Position numbers and translations under genes: made by a program | Shown: piece after piece, positions 43,849 through 51,854 of the stretch | Position numbering within the stretch: position 1 is the first letter of the stretch | Layout of the letters: each line of letters begins with the position of its first letter | Notes under the pieces: model-generated | What the model was told of the DNA's origin: nothing | Seen by the model: only the letters and a program-made list of their open reading frames with translations | The model's database searches: none | From: Fischerella sp. CENA71 | Lineage (GTDB): Bacteria > Cyanobacteriota > Cyanobacteriia > Cyanobacteriales > Nostocaceae | Direction: 5' to 3' | Length of the DNA: 64,000 bases | Assembly (NCBI GenBank): GCA_024239075.1 | Contig: JANBVI010000076.1 | Location: forward strand, 124,001-188,000

Positions 43849-44067
43849 TTAAGAAGCTTTTGTATGTTTATAATTTGAATCCATCCAACAACGAGGTAGA
43901 TTTTCACCTGAAGGAAAAACGAGATTTTCCTTTTTATAAGATTCTGGTTGCTGTTCTTCTTGACCTTCTTGATCTCTAGCTTGAATACTATCAATACTAG
44001 GGTCAATTAACTCTTGAACATCAAGGATTTTTAACAATTCACCACTATCTTTAAGTTGTAGAAACAT
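43849..44067 (-). CDS. Small cyanobacterial protein, unknown function
   Basis: 72 residues. The pattern MFLQLKDSGELLKILDVQELIDP, an acidic middle (GQEEQQPESY), and FPSGENLPRCWMD match a small cyanobacterial family often labelled, without good reason, 'acetyltransferase'. A single Cys and two Trp/Pro-rich turns near the end. Soluble. The family is found across filamentous cyanobacteria, from memory; no function is known. Has its own terminator. Confidence 0.68.
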   Translation of the reverse strand: MFLQLKDSGELLKILDVQELIDPSIDSIQARDQEGQEEQQPESYKKENLVFPSGENLPRCWMDSNYKHTKAS

Positions 44068-44290
44068 AATAAATAACCCCCATAAATCTAGGTTGCTTCA
44101 ATAAGAGAATCAAAAAAAAGCATAAAAAGACTATGTACCAGTCTTCTTTCTCAAGCTTTAGCAAATATATTTGCTACTAGAGTTGAGATTAAATAGACAG
44201 ATACGCAGTTATAGTTTCTCTTTCACAAAGAGAAATATTGATTATTAAGTCAAGTAAAATTTAAGCTACTTAACACAAAATGAGAAAAGA

Positions 44291-44602
44291 TTATATTTCG
44301 CGTTGGAACTTTTCTAAAATATCTACCAAATTTACCTGACATTGCAGAGGTAATAAATCAATCAGTGGAATTTCCCTTCTACCACCACCAATTTTGACAG
44401 GAATAGATTCTAGAACTTTGATCACATCCTCTTCATCTACTGGCTTACTCGCAGTAATTATGGGGTAAACCTGTTCTGCAACGACAGTATGTAACTTGGC
44501 GTTTGATAGATATAAATGCCATTTAGCAATATCGATGTAAACGTTTTCGCCAATTTCATTTGCTAGGGCTTCCAGTAATTCTGTGGTGTTAGTCTTTGCC
44601 AT
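44291..44602 (-). CDS. DUF3181-family protein
   Basis: 103 residues. ALANEIGENVYIDIAKWHLYL, then SNAKLHTVVAEQVYPIIT and the C-terminal IPLIDLLPLQCQVNLVDILEKF match the small cyanobacterial/plastid family DUF3181. Soluble, no catalytic motif. Function unknown. Next gene upstream is the 2TM protein in the same direction, 113 bases away. Confidence 0.75.
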   Translation of the reverse strand: MAKTNTTELLEALANEIGENVYIDIAKWHLYLSNAKLHTVVAEQVYPIITASKPVDEEDVIKVLESIPVKIGGGRREIPLIDLLPLQCQVNLVDILEKFQREI

Positions 44603-44715
44603 AAAAATAACCCTAAGGAACGGAAGCGAATTTATAAACTATTACTATTATCGCTTAATTCCCAAAAGACTCTACAGCCACAAGTTACAATTGCCCCAGC
44701 TTGATCAGTCCGTCT

Positions 44716-44973
44716 TCAGGCGGATTTAGACGGGATTTCAGAATAATTAGCGATCGCCGCAATATAAATCAAGTGAACCAACAATATCACTGACCAGCTT
44801 GCTGTCACCCAGGGTAGCCATTCCCAGGTAGTTTTTAAGAAATTGTGAAAAAACCACAATCCTGAATTACACGCTGCAAATATTGCCACATGGACAGCAA
44901 AATTCATCCGGTCATCTAATTTGCGGTAAGCTGGGTCTTTGCGATCGGGTTTACGAGGCCAACGAGGAGGCAT
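44716..44973 (-). CDS. 2TM-domain membrane protein
   Basis: 85 residues. A basic start (PPRWPRKPDRKDPAYRKLDDR) is followed by two hydrophobic segments at about 27-47 and 55-75 separated by TTWEWLPW; this is the 2TM (PF13239-like) layout. The N-terminal charges should stay in the cytoplasm. Family function unknown; 2TM domains are also found attached to histidine kinases and HTH regulators. Confidence 0.75.
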   Translation of the reverse strand: MPPRWPRKPDRKDPAYRKLDDRMNFAVHVAIFAACNSGLWFFHNFLKTTWEWLPWVTASWSVILLVHLIYIAAIANYSEIPSKSA

Positions 44974-45059
44974 ATACTTTGTTACAGATTTTAATAAAAT
45001 TTACTCTCTGACCCATTTTAGGATTTTTTCGGCTGTTGTTACCGTCTGGGTGGAAAATA

Positions 45060-45310
45060 GCGATCAGGGAACGGGGAATAGGGGATCGGATCATAGCTAA
45101 ATTTTGGCATCAAGACTCCGCGCCCCTCCCTTCGGGTACTCTGCGAGAAGCCCTTCGGGTTCACCAGGTGCTTTATGCCGGGGAACCCGTCCACCGCACT
45201 GGCTCACCGCTTGCGCGTCTACGCCAGTCCCCCTACTCTTACGAGAAGCCGCTTGCGCGTCTACGTGACGGAGACCGCCAAGACGGGGGCTGGTCTCACT
45301 GCGTTTATCT
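45060..45310. repeat. G+C-rich block of dispersed repeats
   Basis: The gap 44974-45358 holds a block richer in G+C than its flanks. CCGCTTGCGCGTCTACG occurs twice (45207-45223 and 45249-45265); CCCTTCGGGT occurs in two places near 45130-45155 and forms a small hairpin. AGGGAACGGGGAATAGGGG begins the block. Open frames through it look like repeat translation and are not called genes. Confidence 0.7.
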
Positions 45311-45358
45311 TTGCTACCTGGTGCGTTTTAAACCGCTATGAATTAATGCAAAGCTGTA

Positions 45359-45667
45359 CTAAGAAGATTGGTGAGTCTTGTACACTTGTAACTGCGCCCG
45401 CAGTTGGGCAATTTCTTCAGCCATATCTAGAACCATTGCTGCACCGACTAAATTTAGTCCTAAATCTCGGCGTAGACGCAGAATTTGCGCGATCCGAGTA
45501 ATATCACGCGATCGCAACATTGAATTAATCGGTGAAATCAATCCCAAAGCTGCAAACTGTTCTAAAACTTTAGTTGATGTTTGTGTAACTAAAGCTGCGT
45601 ATTCAAAAGTGTAAAGGCGATCGCCTTCTTCAGAAACAACCACTCGTGACAAACTAACTTGATTCAT
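45359..45667 (-). CDS. cbpM: CbpM-like chaperone modulator (MerR-like fold)
   Basis: 102 residues. An N-terminal winged-helix-like part ([27 protein letters not shown]) and a C-terminal coiled coil ([13 protein letters not shown]) match CbpM/YccW-type modulators that bind the J-domain of CbpA and stop its co-chaperone action. The ATG overlaps the stop of the upstream DnaJ-type gene by four bases (ATGA), so both are co-translated, which strongly supports the pairing. It could also be read as a MerR-like regulator, but no DNA-binding wing motif stands out. Confidence 0.82.
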   Translation of the reverse strand: MNQVSLSRVVVSEEGDRLYTFEYAALVTQTSTKVLEQFAALGLISPINSMLRSRDITRIAQILRLRRDLGLNLVGAAMVLDMAEEIAQLRAQLQVYKTHQSS

Positions 45668-46662
45668 AATTTCACCTCTTGTAGCGCCACGCGCGGATCG
45701 AAAGTAGTACTATCGCGGATTTTTTCATAACACTCGCGTTCTACCTGACTCAAATCCTTGGGAGATACAATTTGTAGTTTGACAATTAAATTACTACGTC
45801 CCCCTTTAGGTAGTATCCAGCCTTGACCACGCAACCGCAAGGATTGGCCAGAACGCACACCCACCGGAATCTTCATTGTTACGCTACCATCAGGTGTGGG
45901 AACTTTCACTTGTGTTCCTAATACCGCTTCATCTGGTCGAATTGGAATTTCGCAAGCAATATTATCACCTTCAAATTGAAAGAATGGATGGGGTAATACT
46001 TCAATAGTTAAATATAAATCTCCCCGTTGTTGGGAAAACGGACTGGGACGTCCTTTACCCTTAACGCGGAGGCGACTTCCGGGTTTTGCTCCTGGAGGAA
46101 TACGGACAGTAACCGTTTCACCATCTATTTGTAGACGCTTTTGTGTGCCGTGAAATGCTTCGGCAAAAGTCAGAGCAATAGCCGCTTCTGTATCCGGTGC
46201 AGGAACTTCAGTCCCAACATTTGCAAAAAAATCGCTATAGGCGCGATCGCCACCCGTGTAGGTGCGATAGGTGGAAGTTCTACCAGTTCTACCCCCACCT
46301 CCAAAACGACCAAGCAGATCATTGATGAAATCATCAAAATTACCATATTGATCAAAATCAACCCCACCAACATCTACTCTTACACCTTGGCGATCGCGTG
46401 GTGGCCTTGCACCAGTTGTCCCTGTTTGTTGCCAGTATTGCCCAAAAGCGTCGTACTTTTGACGTTTTTCTGGATCAGAAAGTACCTCTTGTGCTTCATT
46501 AATTTCTTTGAAGCGTTCCTCCGCTTCTGGATTTCCGGGGTTGATATCGGGATGATACTTACGTGCCAGCTTGCGGTAAGCTTGTTTGATCTCCTCCGGT
46601 GTGGCATTTTTGCTTACGCCTAGAATCTGGTAGTAATCCTTAAAATCGGTTGCAGCTGGCAT
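45664..46662 (-). CDS. cbpA: CbpA/DnaJ-type co-chaperone
   Basis: 332 residues. J-domain at about 7-72 with HPD in [21 protein letters not shown], then a Gly/Phe/Arg-rich linker (about 80-150) including [14 protein letters not shown], and a DnaJ C-terminal domain (about 160-315) lacking the CxxCxGxG zinc fingers. That makes it a class B, CbpA-like J-protein which hands clients to DnaK. The last 20 residues hold [14 protein letters not shown]. Directly coupled to cbpM; hsp20 lies 238 bases upstream on the same strand with its own terminator. Confidence 0.92.
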   Translation of the reverse strand: MPAATDFKDYYQILGVSKNATPEEIKQAYRKLARKYHPDINPGNPEAEERFKEINEAQEVLSDPEKRQKYDAFGQYWQQTGTTGARPPRDRQGVRVDVGGVDFDQYGNFDDFINDLLGRFGGGGRTGRTSTYRTYTGGDRAYSDFFANVGTEVPAPDTEAAIALTFAEAFHGTQKRLQIDGETVTVRIPPGAKPGSRLRVKGKGRPSPFSQQRGDLYLTIEVLPHPFFQFEGDNIACEIPIRPDEAVLGTQVKVPTPDGSVTMKIPVGVRSGQSLRLRGQGWILPKGGRSNLIVKLQIVSPKDLSQVERECYEKIRDSTTFDPRVALQEVKL

Positions 46663-46771
46663 AGCTGTTTGATCACAAAGTAATAAGCTTGAATTTAGTC
46701 TACTTATAGAATTGCTGGTGAAAATCTGTCGTCAGTATGGCATTTTTCAATATTTTTGATAAAACAAAAAT

Positions 46772-46816
46772 AGGACTGACAGCACAATTATTGTTGTGAA
46801 TTAACCTGTCAATCCT
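46772..46816 (-). terminator. Terminator of the hsp20 gene
   Basis: AGGACTGACAG (46772-46782) pairs with CTGTCAATCCT (46806-46816) with one mismatch, and CACAA/TTGTG extends it inward. On the minus strand CTATTTTTGTTTT follows. It separates hsp20 from cbpA-cbpM. Confidence 0.82.
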
Positions 46817-46900
46817 GTTATACATTATTTTCTAATAGTGTTTTTCAAACAACCCGAAATATCAACGGCAAATTAATTAGCTAATTAATTTGGGTGAAAG

Positions 46901-47446
46901 TTAACTAGATTGAGATTGTAGTTGCTGTTGAGTTTGTCTATCATACTGATCGCCTATCGCCTGAGTTTCTTGTCCCCCTAAATTAACGGTGACAACTTTA
47001 TTTTTTTCTTCCTCAGCTTTCGGCATGATCAAAGACAAAACACCGTTCTTAAATTCTGCTTGTACTTGATCGTTTTGAATTCGACTAGGTAAAGGAATCA
47101 TGCGTTGGAAACGACCATAACGGAATTCTGAACGTCTCATCCCTTTTTCTTCGGTAGTAGTTTCAGATTTGCGTTCACCACTGATAGAAACAGCTTCAGC
47201 AGTAACTTTTACATCCAAATCTTTAGCATCTATACCAGGAAGTTCTACCCGCAGTTCGATATTATCAGAATTTTCGTGTATTTCAGCTAATGGCATAAAA
47301 GCAAAACCAGCCATTTCATCACTTTCATCACTAGTAGTGATCATGCGATCAAACAGGCGATTCATTTCGCGTTGCAGGCTAGAAATTTCCCGGAAAGGAT
47401 CGTAACGATTAATTTGCCGGAAAGGGTCCCAACGTATTAATGCCAT
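46901..47446 (-). CDS. hspA: Small heat-shock protein Hsp20/alpha-crystallin
   Basis: 181 residues. N-terminal WDPFRQINRYDPFREI and LQREMNRLFDRM are typical of bacterial HspA. The alpha-crystallin domain runs about 55-150 (ELRVELPGIDAKDLDVKV ... YGRFQRMIPLPSRI ... AEFKNGVLSLIMPKAEEE). The C-terminal tail is Gln-rich (RQTQQQLQSQSS). It forms large oligomers that hold denatured proteins; in cyanobacteria it also guards thylakoids and phycobilisomes. Upstream sequence has one half (TTAGCACTT) of a CIRCE operator without the other. Strong terminator downstream. Confidence 0.95.
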   Translation of the reverse strand: MALIRWDPFRQINRYDPFREISSLQREMNRLFDRMITTSDESDEMAGFAFMPLAEIHENSDNIELRVELPGIDAKDLDVKVTAEAVSISGERKSETTTEEKGMRRSEFRYGRFQRMIPLPSRIQNDQVQAEFKNGVLSLIMPKAEEEKNKVVTVNLGGQETQAIGDQYDRQTQQQLQSQSS

Positions 47447-47661
47447 ATTTCAGCCCTCCGATTCTATCTCAGGCAAGAAGTGCTAACCTCTTACTTTTAA
47501 TTTTAAACTATCAAGGCTAAAATTTAGCCTCATCAGCCAAATGGATGACCTTTTATTTTTCAAAAATTAAAACTACTTAATCTGTTGATAGAGGAAACAA
47601 ATACACCTGGTTGTAAACATGGAAATGATATTTACAGATGGAATTTTTGAGGTGAATCAAA

Positions 47662-47865
47662 ATGGCTAAAGTTAACCCAGTTCAACTACAAAAACATTTG
47701 AAAGGTGTGGACTATCCAGCCAGTAAAGAAGAGTTGATTCAGCACGCTCAACAACAAGGTGCTGATGAAAATGCTATGTCTGTATTGCAGCAATTACCAG
47801 AACAGGAGTATCAAACTCCAACGGATGTTAGCGAAGCTGTAGGTGCAATTCAATCAGCCAGATAG
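47662..47865 (+). CDS. DUF2795-domain small protein
   Basis: 67 residues. NPVQLQKHLKGVDYPASKEEL then HAQQQGADENAMSVLQQLP is the DUF2795 pattern: a helical pair that ends in L-x-x-LP followed by a polar tail with A-V-G-A-I. Soluble. Function unknown; the family is often stress-induced and duplicated in bacteria. It lies between hsp20 and moaC as a single gene; GAGGTG ten bases before the ATG. Confidence 0.8.
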   Translation: MAKVNPVQLQKHLKGVDYPASKEELIQHAQQQGADENAMSVLQQLPEQEYQTPTDVSEAVGAIQSAR

Positions 47866-47922
47866 GTGGACATAAAGAAAGTATTGCTAGTAGTGATTGG
47901 TTGTTGTTATTGTTTTTTAATT

Positions 47923-48429
47923 TCATTGTTGTTGGAAATAATCTCCTGATTTGCCGCCAGTTTTACTTATTAATTGAATTGATTCAATTTGCATCGATTT
48001 TTCTAAAGCTTTTGCCATATCATAAAGGGTAAGAGCAGTAACAGAAACAGCTGTCAGGGCTTCCATCTCTACACCAGTTTCGGCTTTGGTTTTGACTGTT
48101 GCCTGGATTTGATAACCAGGTAGTTGTGGCTCTGGTGTTATGAGTACTTCTACTTTATGCAAAGGCAAAGGATGACATAGAGGAATCAAGTTAGCTGTCT
48201 GTTTAGCAGCCATAATTCCCGCTAGCCTTGCTGTTGCTAACACATCTCCTTTAGGGGTGTTTCCTGCTTGGATAGCAGCAAAGGTTGTGTTTAACATTCG
48301 TACTCTTGCAGCTGCTGTTGCTTGGCGGACTGTGGATGGTTTCTCTGACACATCTACCATCTGGGCTTGCCCTTGGTGATCTAGGTGGGTCAGTTCAACA
48401 GAAGCAGTTTGAAAATTATCTTGCGTCAT
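47923..48429 (-). CDS. moaC: Cyclic pyranopterin monophosphate synthase MoaC
   Basis: 168 residues. Second half of the first molybdenum-cofactor step; rearranges the MoaA product into cyclic pyranopterin monophosphate. Conserved blocks: [18 protein letters not shown] near the start, [33 protein letters not shown] and [21 protein letters not shown], which includes the catalytic Asp and Lys. Needed for nitrate reductase activity in this organism. No other moa gene is adjacent. Confidence 0.96.
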   Translation of the reverse strand: MTQDNFQTASVELTHLDHQGQAQMVDVSEKPSTVRQATAAARVRMLNTTFAAIQAGNTPKGDVLATARLAGIMAAKQTANLIPLCHPLPLHKVEVLITPEPQLPGYQIQATVKTKAETGVEMEALTAVSVTALTLYDMAKALEKSMQIESIQLISKTGGKSGDYFQQQ

Positions 48430-48467
48430 TTAATTTCATGTGTTACTATTAGATCCTGTGATTGCAA

Positions 48468-48541
48468 GGGCGTGTAGCTCAGTGGACTAGAGCACGTGGC
48501 TACGGACCACGGTGTCGGGGGTTCGAATCCCTCCTCGCCCG
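48468..48541 (+). tRNA. trnR-ACG: tRNA-Arg (ACG)
   Basis: 74 bases with full cloverleaf: acceptor GGGCGTG against CTCGCCC (one T-T mismatch), D-arm TAGCTCAGTGG, anticodon stem CGTGG/CCACG with loop CT-ACG-GA, T-loop TTCGAAT. No encoded CCA. A34 is expected to be converted to inosine by TadA to read CGN codons. Confidence 0.95.
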
Positions 48542-48560
48542 TTTATAAATTGTAAAACTG

Positions 48561-48602
48561 CAAATTAAAAATGAAGAATGTAGTTCCTCCATTTTTAATT
48601 TG
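48561..48602. terminator. Bidirectional terminator between tRNA-Arg and the MFS gene
   Basis: CAAATTAAAAATG (48561-48573) pairs perfectly with CATTTTTAATTTG (48590-48602), followed by TAATTTTT on the plus strand. The stem is A+T-rich. Confidence 0.75.
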
Positions 48603-48608
48603 TAATTT

Positions 48609-49844
48609 TTACTCTTGAATTGCATTTAAGGCGTAGTAATCTTGACCACGACCAAGGGCGAAACGTAGGGAATTGGGAACAGTTTTACTAGATTGGGTAA
48701 GAAAAACAATCATACCAACTACTGTTAATGCTGCTGTGAAACCGAAGCTAATGCGGTATCCCACCCGTTCAGCAGCAAAGCCCACAATTGGACCTGCGAT
48801 CGCGATCCCAAAATCAAATCCAGCTATGCATATGGCAAAAATACGTCCCCTTTCTTGAGGAAGTGAACGATCTGTCATCAGTGTTGAAATCATTGGAATT
48901 AGTGTACCGCCTCCAGCACCTTCAATTAGGGCAGCGAGTAAAAAAATACTGGCATTGTTGGCTAGATACATCAATACCATAGCTAGAGAGTAAAAAACTA
49001 AACCAACAGTCACAAACAATCCTCGCCCTAAGCGATCGCTTGCCCTACCAGTAAATACCCTACCACTAAAGCTAGAAATTGCCGAAGCTGTGTAAAATAA
49101 CCCAGGATTTAAGTCAACTTGAGTAGATTTGATATACAGTGGTGCAAAAGTATGCAATGTTCCGACAGTCAAACCAACCATTAACATTACAAATGCTGGT
49201 ACTCTCACCCTGGGACTAACCAACATTTGCCAAAAATTAGAATCAGGGTTCTTGGTTTGCTGCTTGTCAACAGGTGGATTAACAATTGGCAAAATACATA
49301 ACACCCCTAACCCACCTAACCCCGCAGATAACAAAAATAACGCCGTATTTCCAGCCGCAGCTTGTAAATAACCACCTAAAGCTGGCCCCACTGCTAAACC
49401 AATGGGATTAACCAAACTCATGTAGCCAATAATCTCACCACGATTTCTAAGCGGGGCTAAATCTGCTACCAGCGCTATGTAAGCAGTGGCAAAAGCAGCG
49501 ATACTAATGCCATGAAAAGCACGCAACACCATTAATAAAGGTATGTATGTCGTGAGTTCATAACCAAGGGGAGCGATCGCTGCCACCACCATCCCAATTA
49601 GCAGTACAATTTTACGACCCCGCTCGTCTGCTAAACTTCCCAACCAAGGACGAAAGAACAGCAGCCCGATGGCAAAACTACCCATTAAAATCCCAATTTG
49701 TTGCTTACTCGCTCCCACTTCTTCTAGATAAAGTGGTAACGTTGGCAACAAAGAAGCCAAACTAGACCAGAACAGTAAACCTGCTGTAAATAAAATCAGC
49801 AGGTTTCGTTGTAGTGGAGTATCAATTTTATTAAGTAATCTCAC
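48609..49844 (-). CDS. Major facilitator superfamily transporter
   Basis: 411 residues, GTG start, twelve predicted membrane helices. The MFS motif A lies between helices 2 and 3 as GSLADERGRKIVLLIG (about residues 65-80) and repeats in the second half as GRASDRLGRGLFVTVG (about 265-280). That layout suits a proton-coupled drug or metabolite exporter. Substrate not deducible. C-terminal 20 residues (RFALGRGQDYYALNAIQE) are cytoplasmic. Neighbours give no pathway. Confidence 0.9.
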   Translation of the reverse strand: MRLLNKIDTPLQRNLLILFTAGLLFWSSLASLLPTLPLYLEEVGASKQQIGILMGSFAIGLLFFRPWLGSLADERGRKIVLLIGMVVAAIAPLGYELTTYIPLLMVLRAFHGISIAAFATAYIALVADLAPLRNRGEIIGYMSLVNPIGLAVGPALGGYLQAAAGNTALFLLSAGLGGLGVLCILPIVNPPVDKQQTKNPDSNFWQMLVSPRVRVPAFVMLMVGLTVGTLHTFAPLYIKSTQVDLNPGLFYTASAISSFSGRVFTGRASDRLGRGLFVTVGLVFYSLAMVLMYLANNASIFLLAALIEGAGGGTLIPMISTLMTDRSLPQERGRIFAICIAGFDFGIAIAGPIVGFAAERVGYRISFGFTAALTVVGMIVFLTQSSKTVPNSLRFALGRGQDYYALNAIQE

Positions 49845-50022
49845 GGTAAATGCAAGTTAATTTAAGTCAATCGTTAAGAGTCAAAAGTTAATTGTCATTG
49901 AATTTTGACTTGGCATTATGGACTTGGAAGTTTTAACTAACAAACTAACAATTATTGTTACATTACTTAATAATAGCTAATACTTCAAGATTCTGACAGA
50001 TTGCTTGGGCATTGGGCATTGG

Positions 50023-51075
50023 TTATTCTTCTTTGTCTCCCTGCTTCCTGCTCCCTAATCCCCGCTCCCTGCTCCCACTACTTACTTCCCTAACTCGATA
50101 GATGGGACGCCCTTGGGATTCATGATAAGTACGCATTAGCAACTCTGCTAACAAACCAAAGCAGAATAACTGTACCCCTGTTACTAACAACAGAACAGCC
50201 AAAATTAACAAAGGGCGATCGCCAATATCTTGACCCAAAGCTAATTTTACCCAAGTCAAATAAATGCCGATCGCACCTCCTGAAAGCATAGAAATCAAGC
50301 CCCATAGCCCAAAAACATGCATTGGACGGGTGAGGAATTTTTTCATAAAGGCGATCGTAAACAAATCCATCATCACCCGAAAAGTGCGTGACAAACCGTA
50401 CTTACTGCGACCAAACTTACGCGCGTGGTGACGTACGGGCATTTCGGTAATTCTTGCGCCTTCGATATATGCCAAAGCTGGTAAAAATCGGTGCAGTTCT
50501 CCGTAGAGGTTCATATCTGCTACCAATTCTGCACGATAAGCTTTTAATGAACAACCATAATCATGTATATGTACACTAGTGATTTGCCGAATTAACCAGT
50601 TGGCAATTTTAGAGGGTAATAATCTTGTCAAAGCTGCATCTTGGCGATTTAGCCGCCAACCACTAACCAAGTCGTAGCCTTCATCTAGTTTCGCCAACAA
50701 CATCGGTATATCTGCTGGGTCGTTTTGTAAGTCGGCATCTAAAGTTACAACTGCTTGACCATGTGCATAGTAAAATCCAGCCGCCATAGCCGCAGTTTGA
50801 CCGTAGTTACGCCGCAGAATGACTGCTTTTAAATCATTGCGGATTTGTGCTTGTTCTTTCAGGAACTGCGCGGAACCATCGGTAGAACCATCGTCCACAC
50901 AGATAATTTCATAAGTAAGATTACTAGCATTTAAAGTAGAAGCGATCGCCTCCAGTAAATGAGGCAAACTTTCCACTTCATCACGCACGGGTACCACCAC
51001 TGAAACATTGGGAACTGGTGAGGAAATCGCCTCATATTGTCCAGCTATCCCATTAGAAACTAATCCACTCCTCAT
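50023..51075 (-). CDS. GT2 glycosyltransferase, dolichol/undecaprenyl-phosphate sugar type
   Basis: 350 residues. GT-A domain with VSVVVPVRDEVESLPHLLEAI (24-44), DDGSTDGSA, and a DxD-like DADLQNDP at about 114-121. Two C-terminal membrane helices (about 245-270 and 280-310) match undecaprenyl-phosphate mannosyl- or glucosyltransferases such as GtrB/DPM1. The last 18 residues (SGSRERGLGSRKQGDKEE) come from the GGGAGCAGGGAGCGGGG-like low-complexity repeat and are not part of the domain. The gene overlaps the NlpC/P60 gene by four bases and follows it, so the two share a transcript. Confidence 0.9.
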   Translation of the reverse strand: MRSGLVSNGIAGQYEAISSPVPNVSVVVPVRDEVESLPHLLEAIASTLNASNLTYEIICVDDGSTDGSAQFLKEQAQIRNDLKAVILRRNYGQTAAMAAGFYYAHGQAVVTLDADLQNDPADIPMLLAKLDEGYDLVSGWRLNRQDAALTRLLPSKIANWLIRQITSVHIHDYGCSLKAYRAELVADMNLYGELHRFLPALAYIEGARITEMPVRHHARKFGRSKYGLSRTFRVMMDLFTIAFMKKFLTRPMHVFGLWGLISMLSGGAIGIYLTWVKLALGQDIGDRPLLILAVLLLVTGVQLFCFGLLAELLMRTYHESQGRPIYRVREVSSGSRERGLGSRKQGDKEE

Positions 51076-51839
51076 ATTTTTTCTTTCAATCCTCTATGAC
51101 TCTGCGGTTCGTAACTTTTCACCACTCTGCCAGCACCGCGTAGTTGCTGATAGTATGACTGACTCACCTCATCACCTTGTTCCGAGAGAATGTCAATCCC
51201 TATACCATTACGCCCTTTATCTTTACCAGAACTATGGATATAATAACCATCTCCTAAATAGAGTCCCACATGAGTAGCTTTTTGGGGAGTCCCAAAGAAT
51301 ACTAAATCACCAGGTGCCAGCAGTACTAGATCAATTGATTGGGTAAAATCTTCCTGTTGATACGCATCTCTAGGTAAGCAAATACCCACCGAACGAAACG
51401 CCGCCTGCATCAACCCCGAACAGTCATAATTTGGCCCAACTGTGCCACCCCAAAGATAATAATTAGGCTGTTGCATCGCTTTTTGGGTAAAAGCAATCAC
51501 TTCTGGGAGCAATTTTTTGATTTCTGCTTCGGAAAATGATTTAGCCTGATAAGGTACAGTAGCTGCTTGTAATAAAACCAAATCTGTAATTGATAACCAG
51601 CCTGGATAATCATCCTCACACAAACACACTTGTACAGATGTGCTAATAACACTGTCGCGCATGGCTTCGCTAAGGCGTGTTTCTACATCATTTTTTGATG
51701 TCACCCACAAATGTCGTCCAGCCTCAGCTTGGGTAGCCAAGCGTGTACATTCTGGAGAATCATATATGTTCAGGTTAGTTAAACATTCGTACTCACCTGA
51801 TTCTAAATTGGCGATTTGGGATTTGAGATTTAGAGACAT
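51072..51839 (-). CDS. NlpC/P60 cysteine peptidase with SH3 domain
   Basis: 255 residues from the ATG at 51839; an ORF start at 51881 would overlap the divergent gene. N-terminal SH3b region (about 15-100) and a C40 domain with Cys140 (YDCSGLMQAAF), His190 and His202 (THVGLYLGDGYYIHSSG). Spacing 50 and 12 equals that of Cys126/His176/His188 in the crystallised cyanobacterial gamma-D-Glu-L-diamino-acid endopeptidases, with a constant +14 shift. The shift is explained by a repeat-derived insert at about residues 50-64. It cleaves short peptidoglycan peptides for recycling. No signal peptide, as in the structural homologues. Confidence 0.88.
   Translation of the reverse strand: MSLNLKSQIANLESGEYECLTNLNIYDSPECTRLATQAEAGRHLWVTSKNDVETRLSEAMRDSVISTSVQVCLCEDDYPGWLSITDLVLLQAATVPYQAKSFSEAEIKKLLPEVIAFTQKAMQQPNYYLWGGTVGPNYDCSGLMQAAFRSVGICLPRDAYQQEDFTQSIDLVLLAPGDLVFFGTPQKATHVGLYLGDGYYIHSSGKDKGRNGIGIDILSEQGDEVSQSYYQQLRGAGRVVKSYEPQSHRGLKEKI
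51650..51691 (-). repeat. Dispersed repeat inserted in frame in the NlpC/P60 gene
   Basis: The minus strand reads CGCCTTAGCGAAGCCATGCG, a widely dispersed Nostocales repeat core. It encodes RLSEAMRDS in the SH3 part of the peptidase, about 14 codons in all; borders are approximate. Confidence 0.6.
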
Positions 51840-51854
51840 TCTGTAAACACAACA

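Noticed and set aside
45036-45501. Two overlapping 100-codon plus-strand frames
   Set aside because: They read through the dispersed-repeat block and oppose the well-supported cbpM gene.
47475-47500. TTAGCACTT on the minus strand as a CIRCE operator for hsp20
   Set aside because: Only the left half matches; the expected right half GAGTGCTAA is not present.
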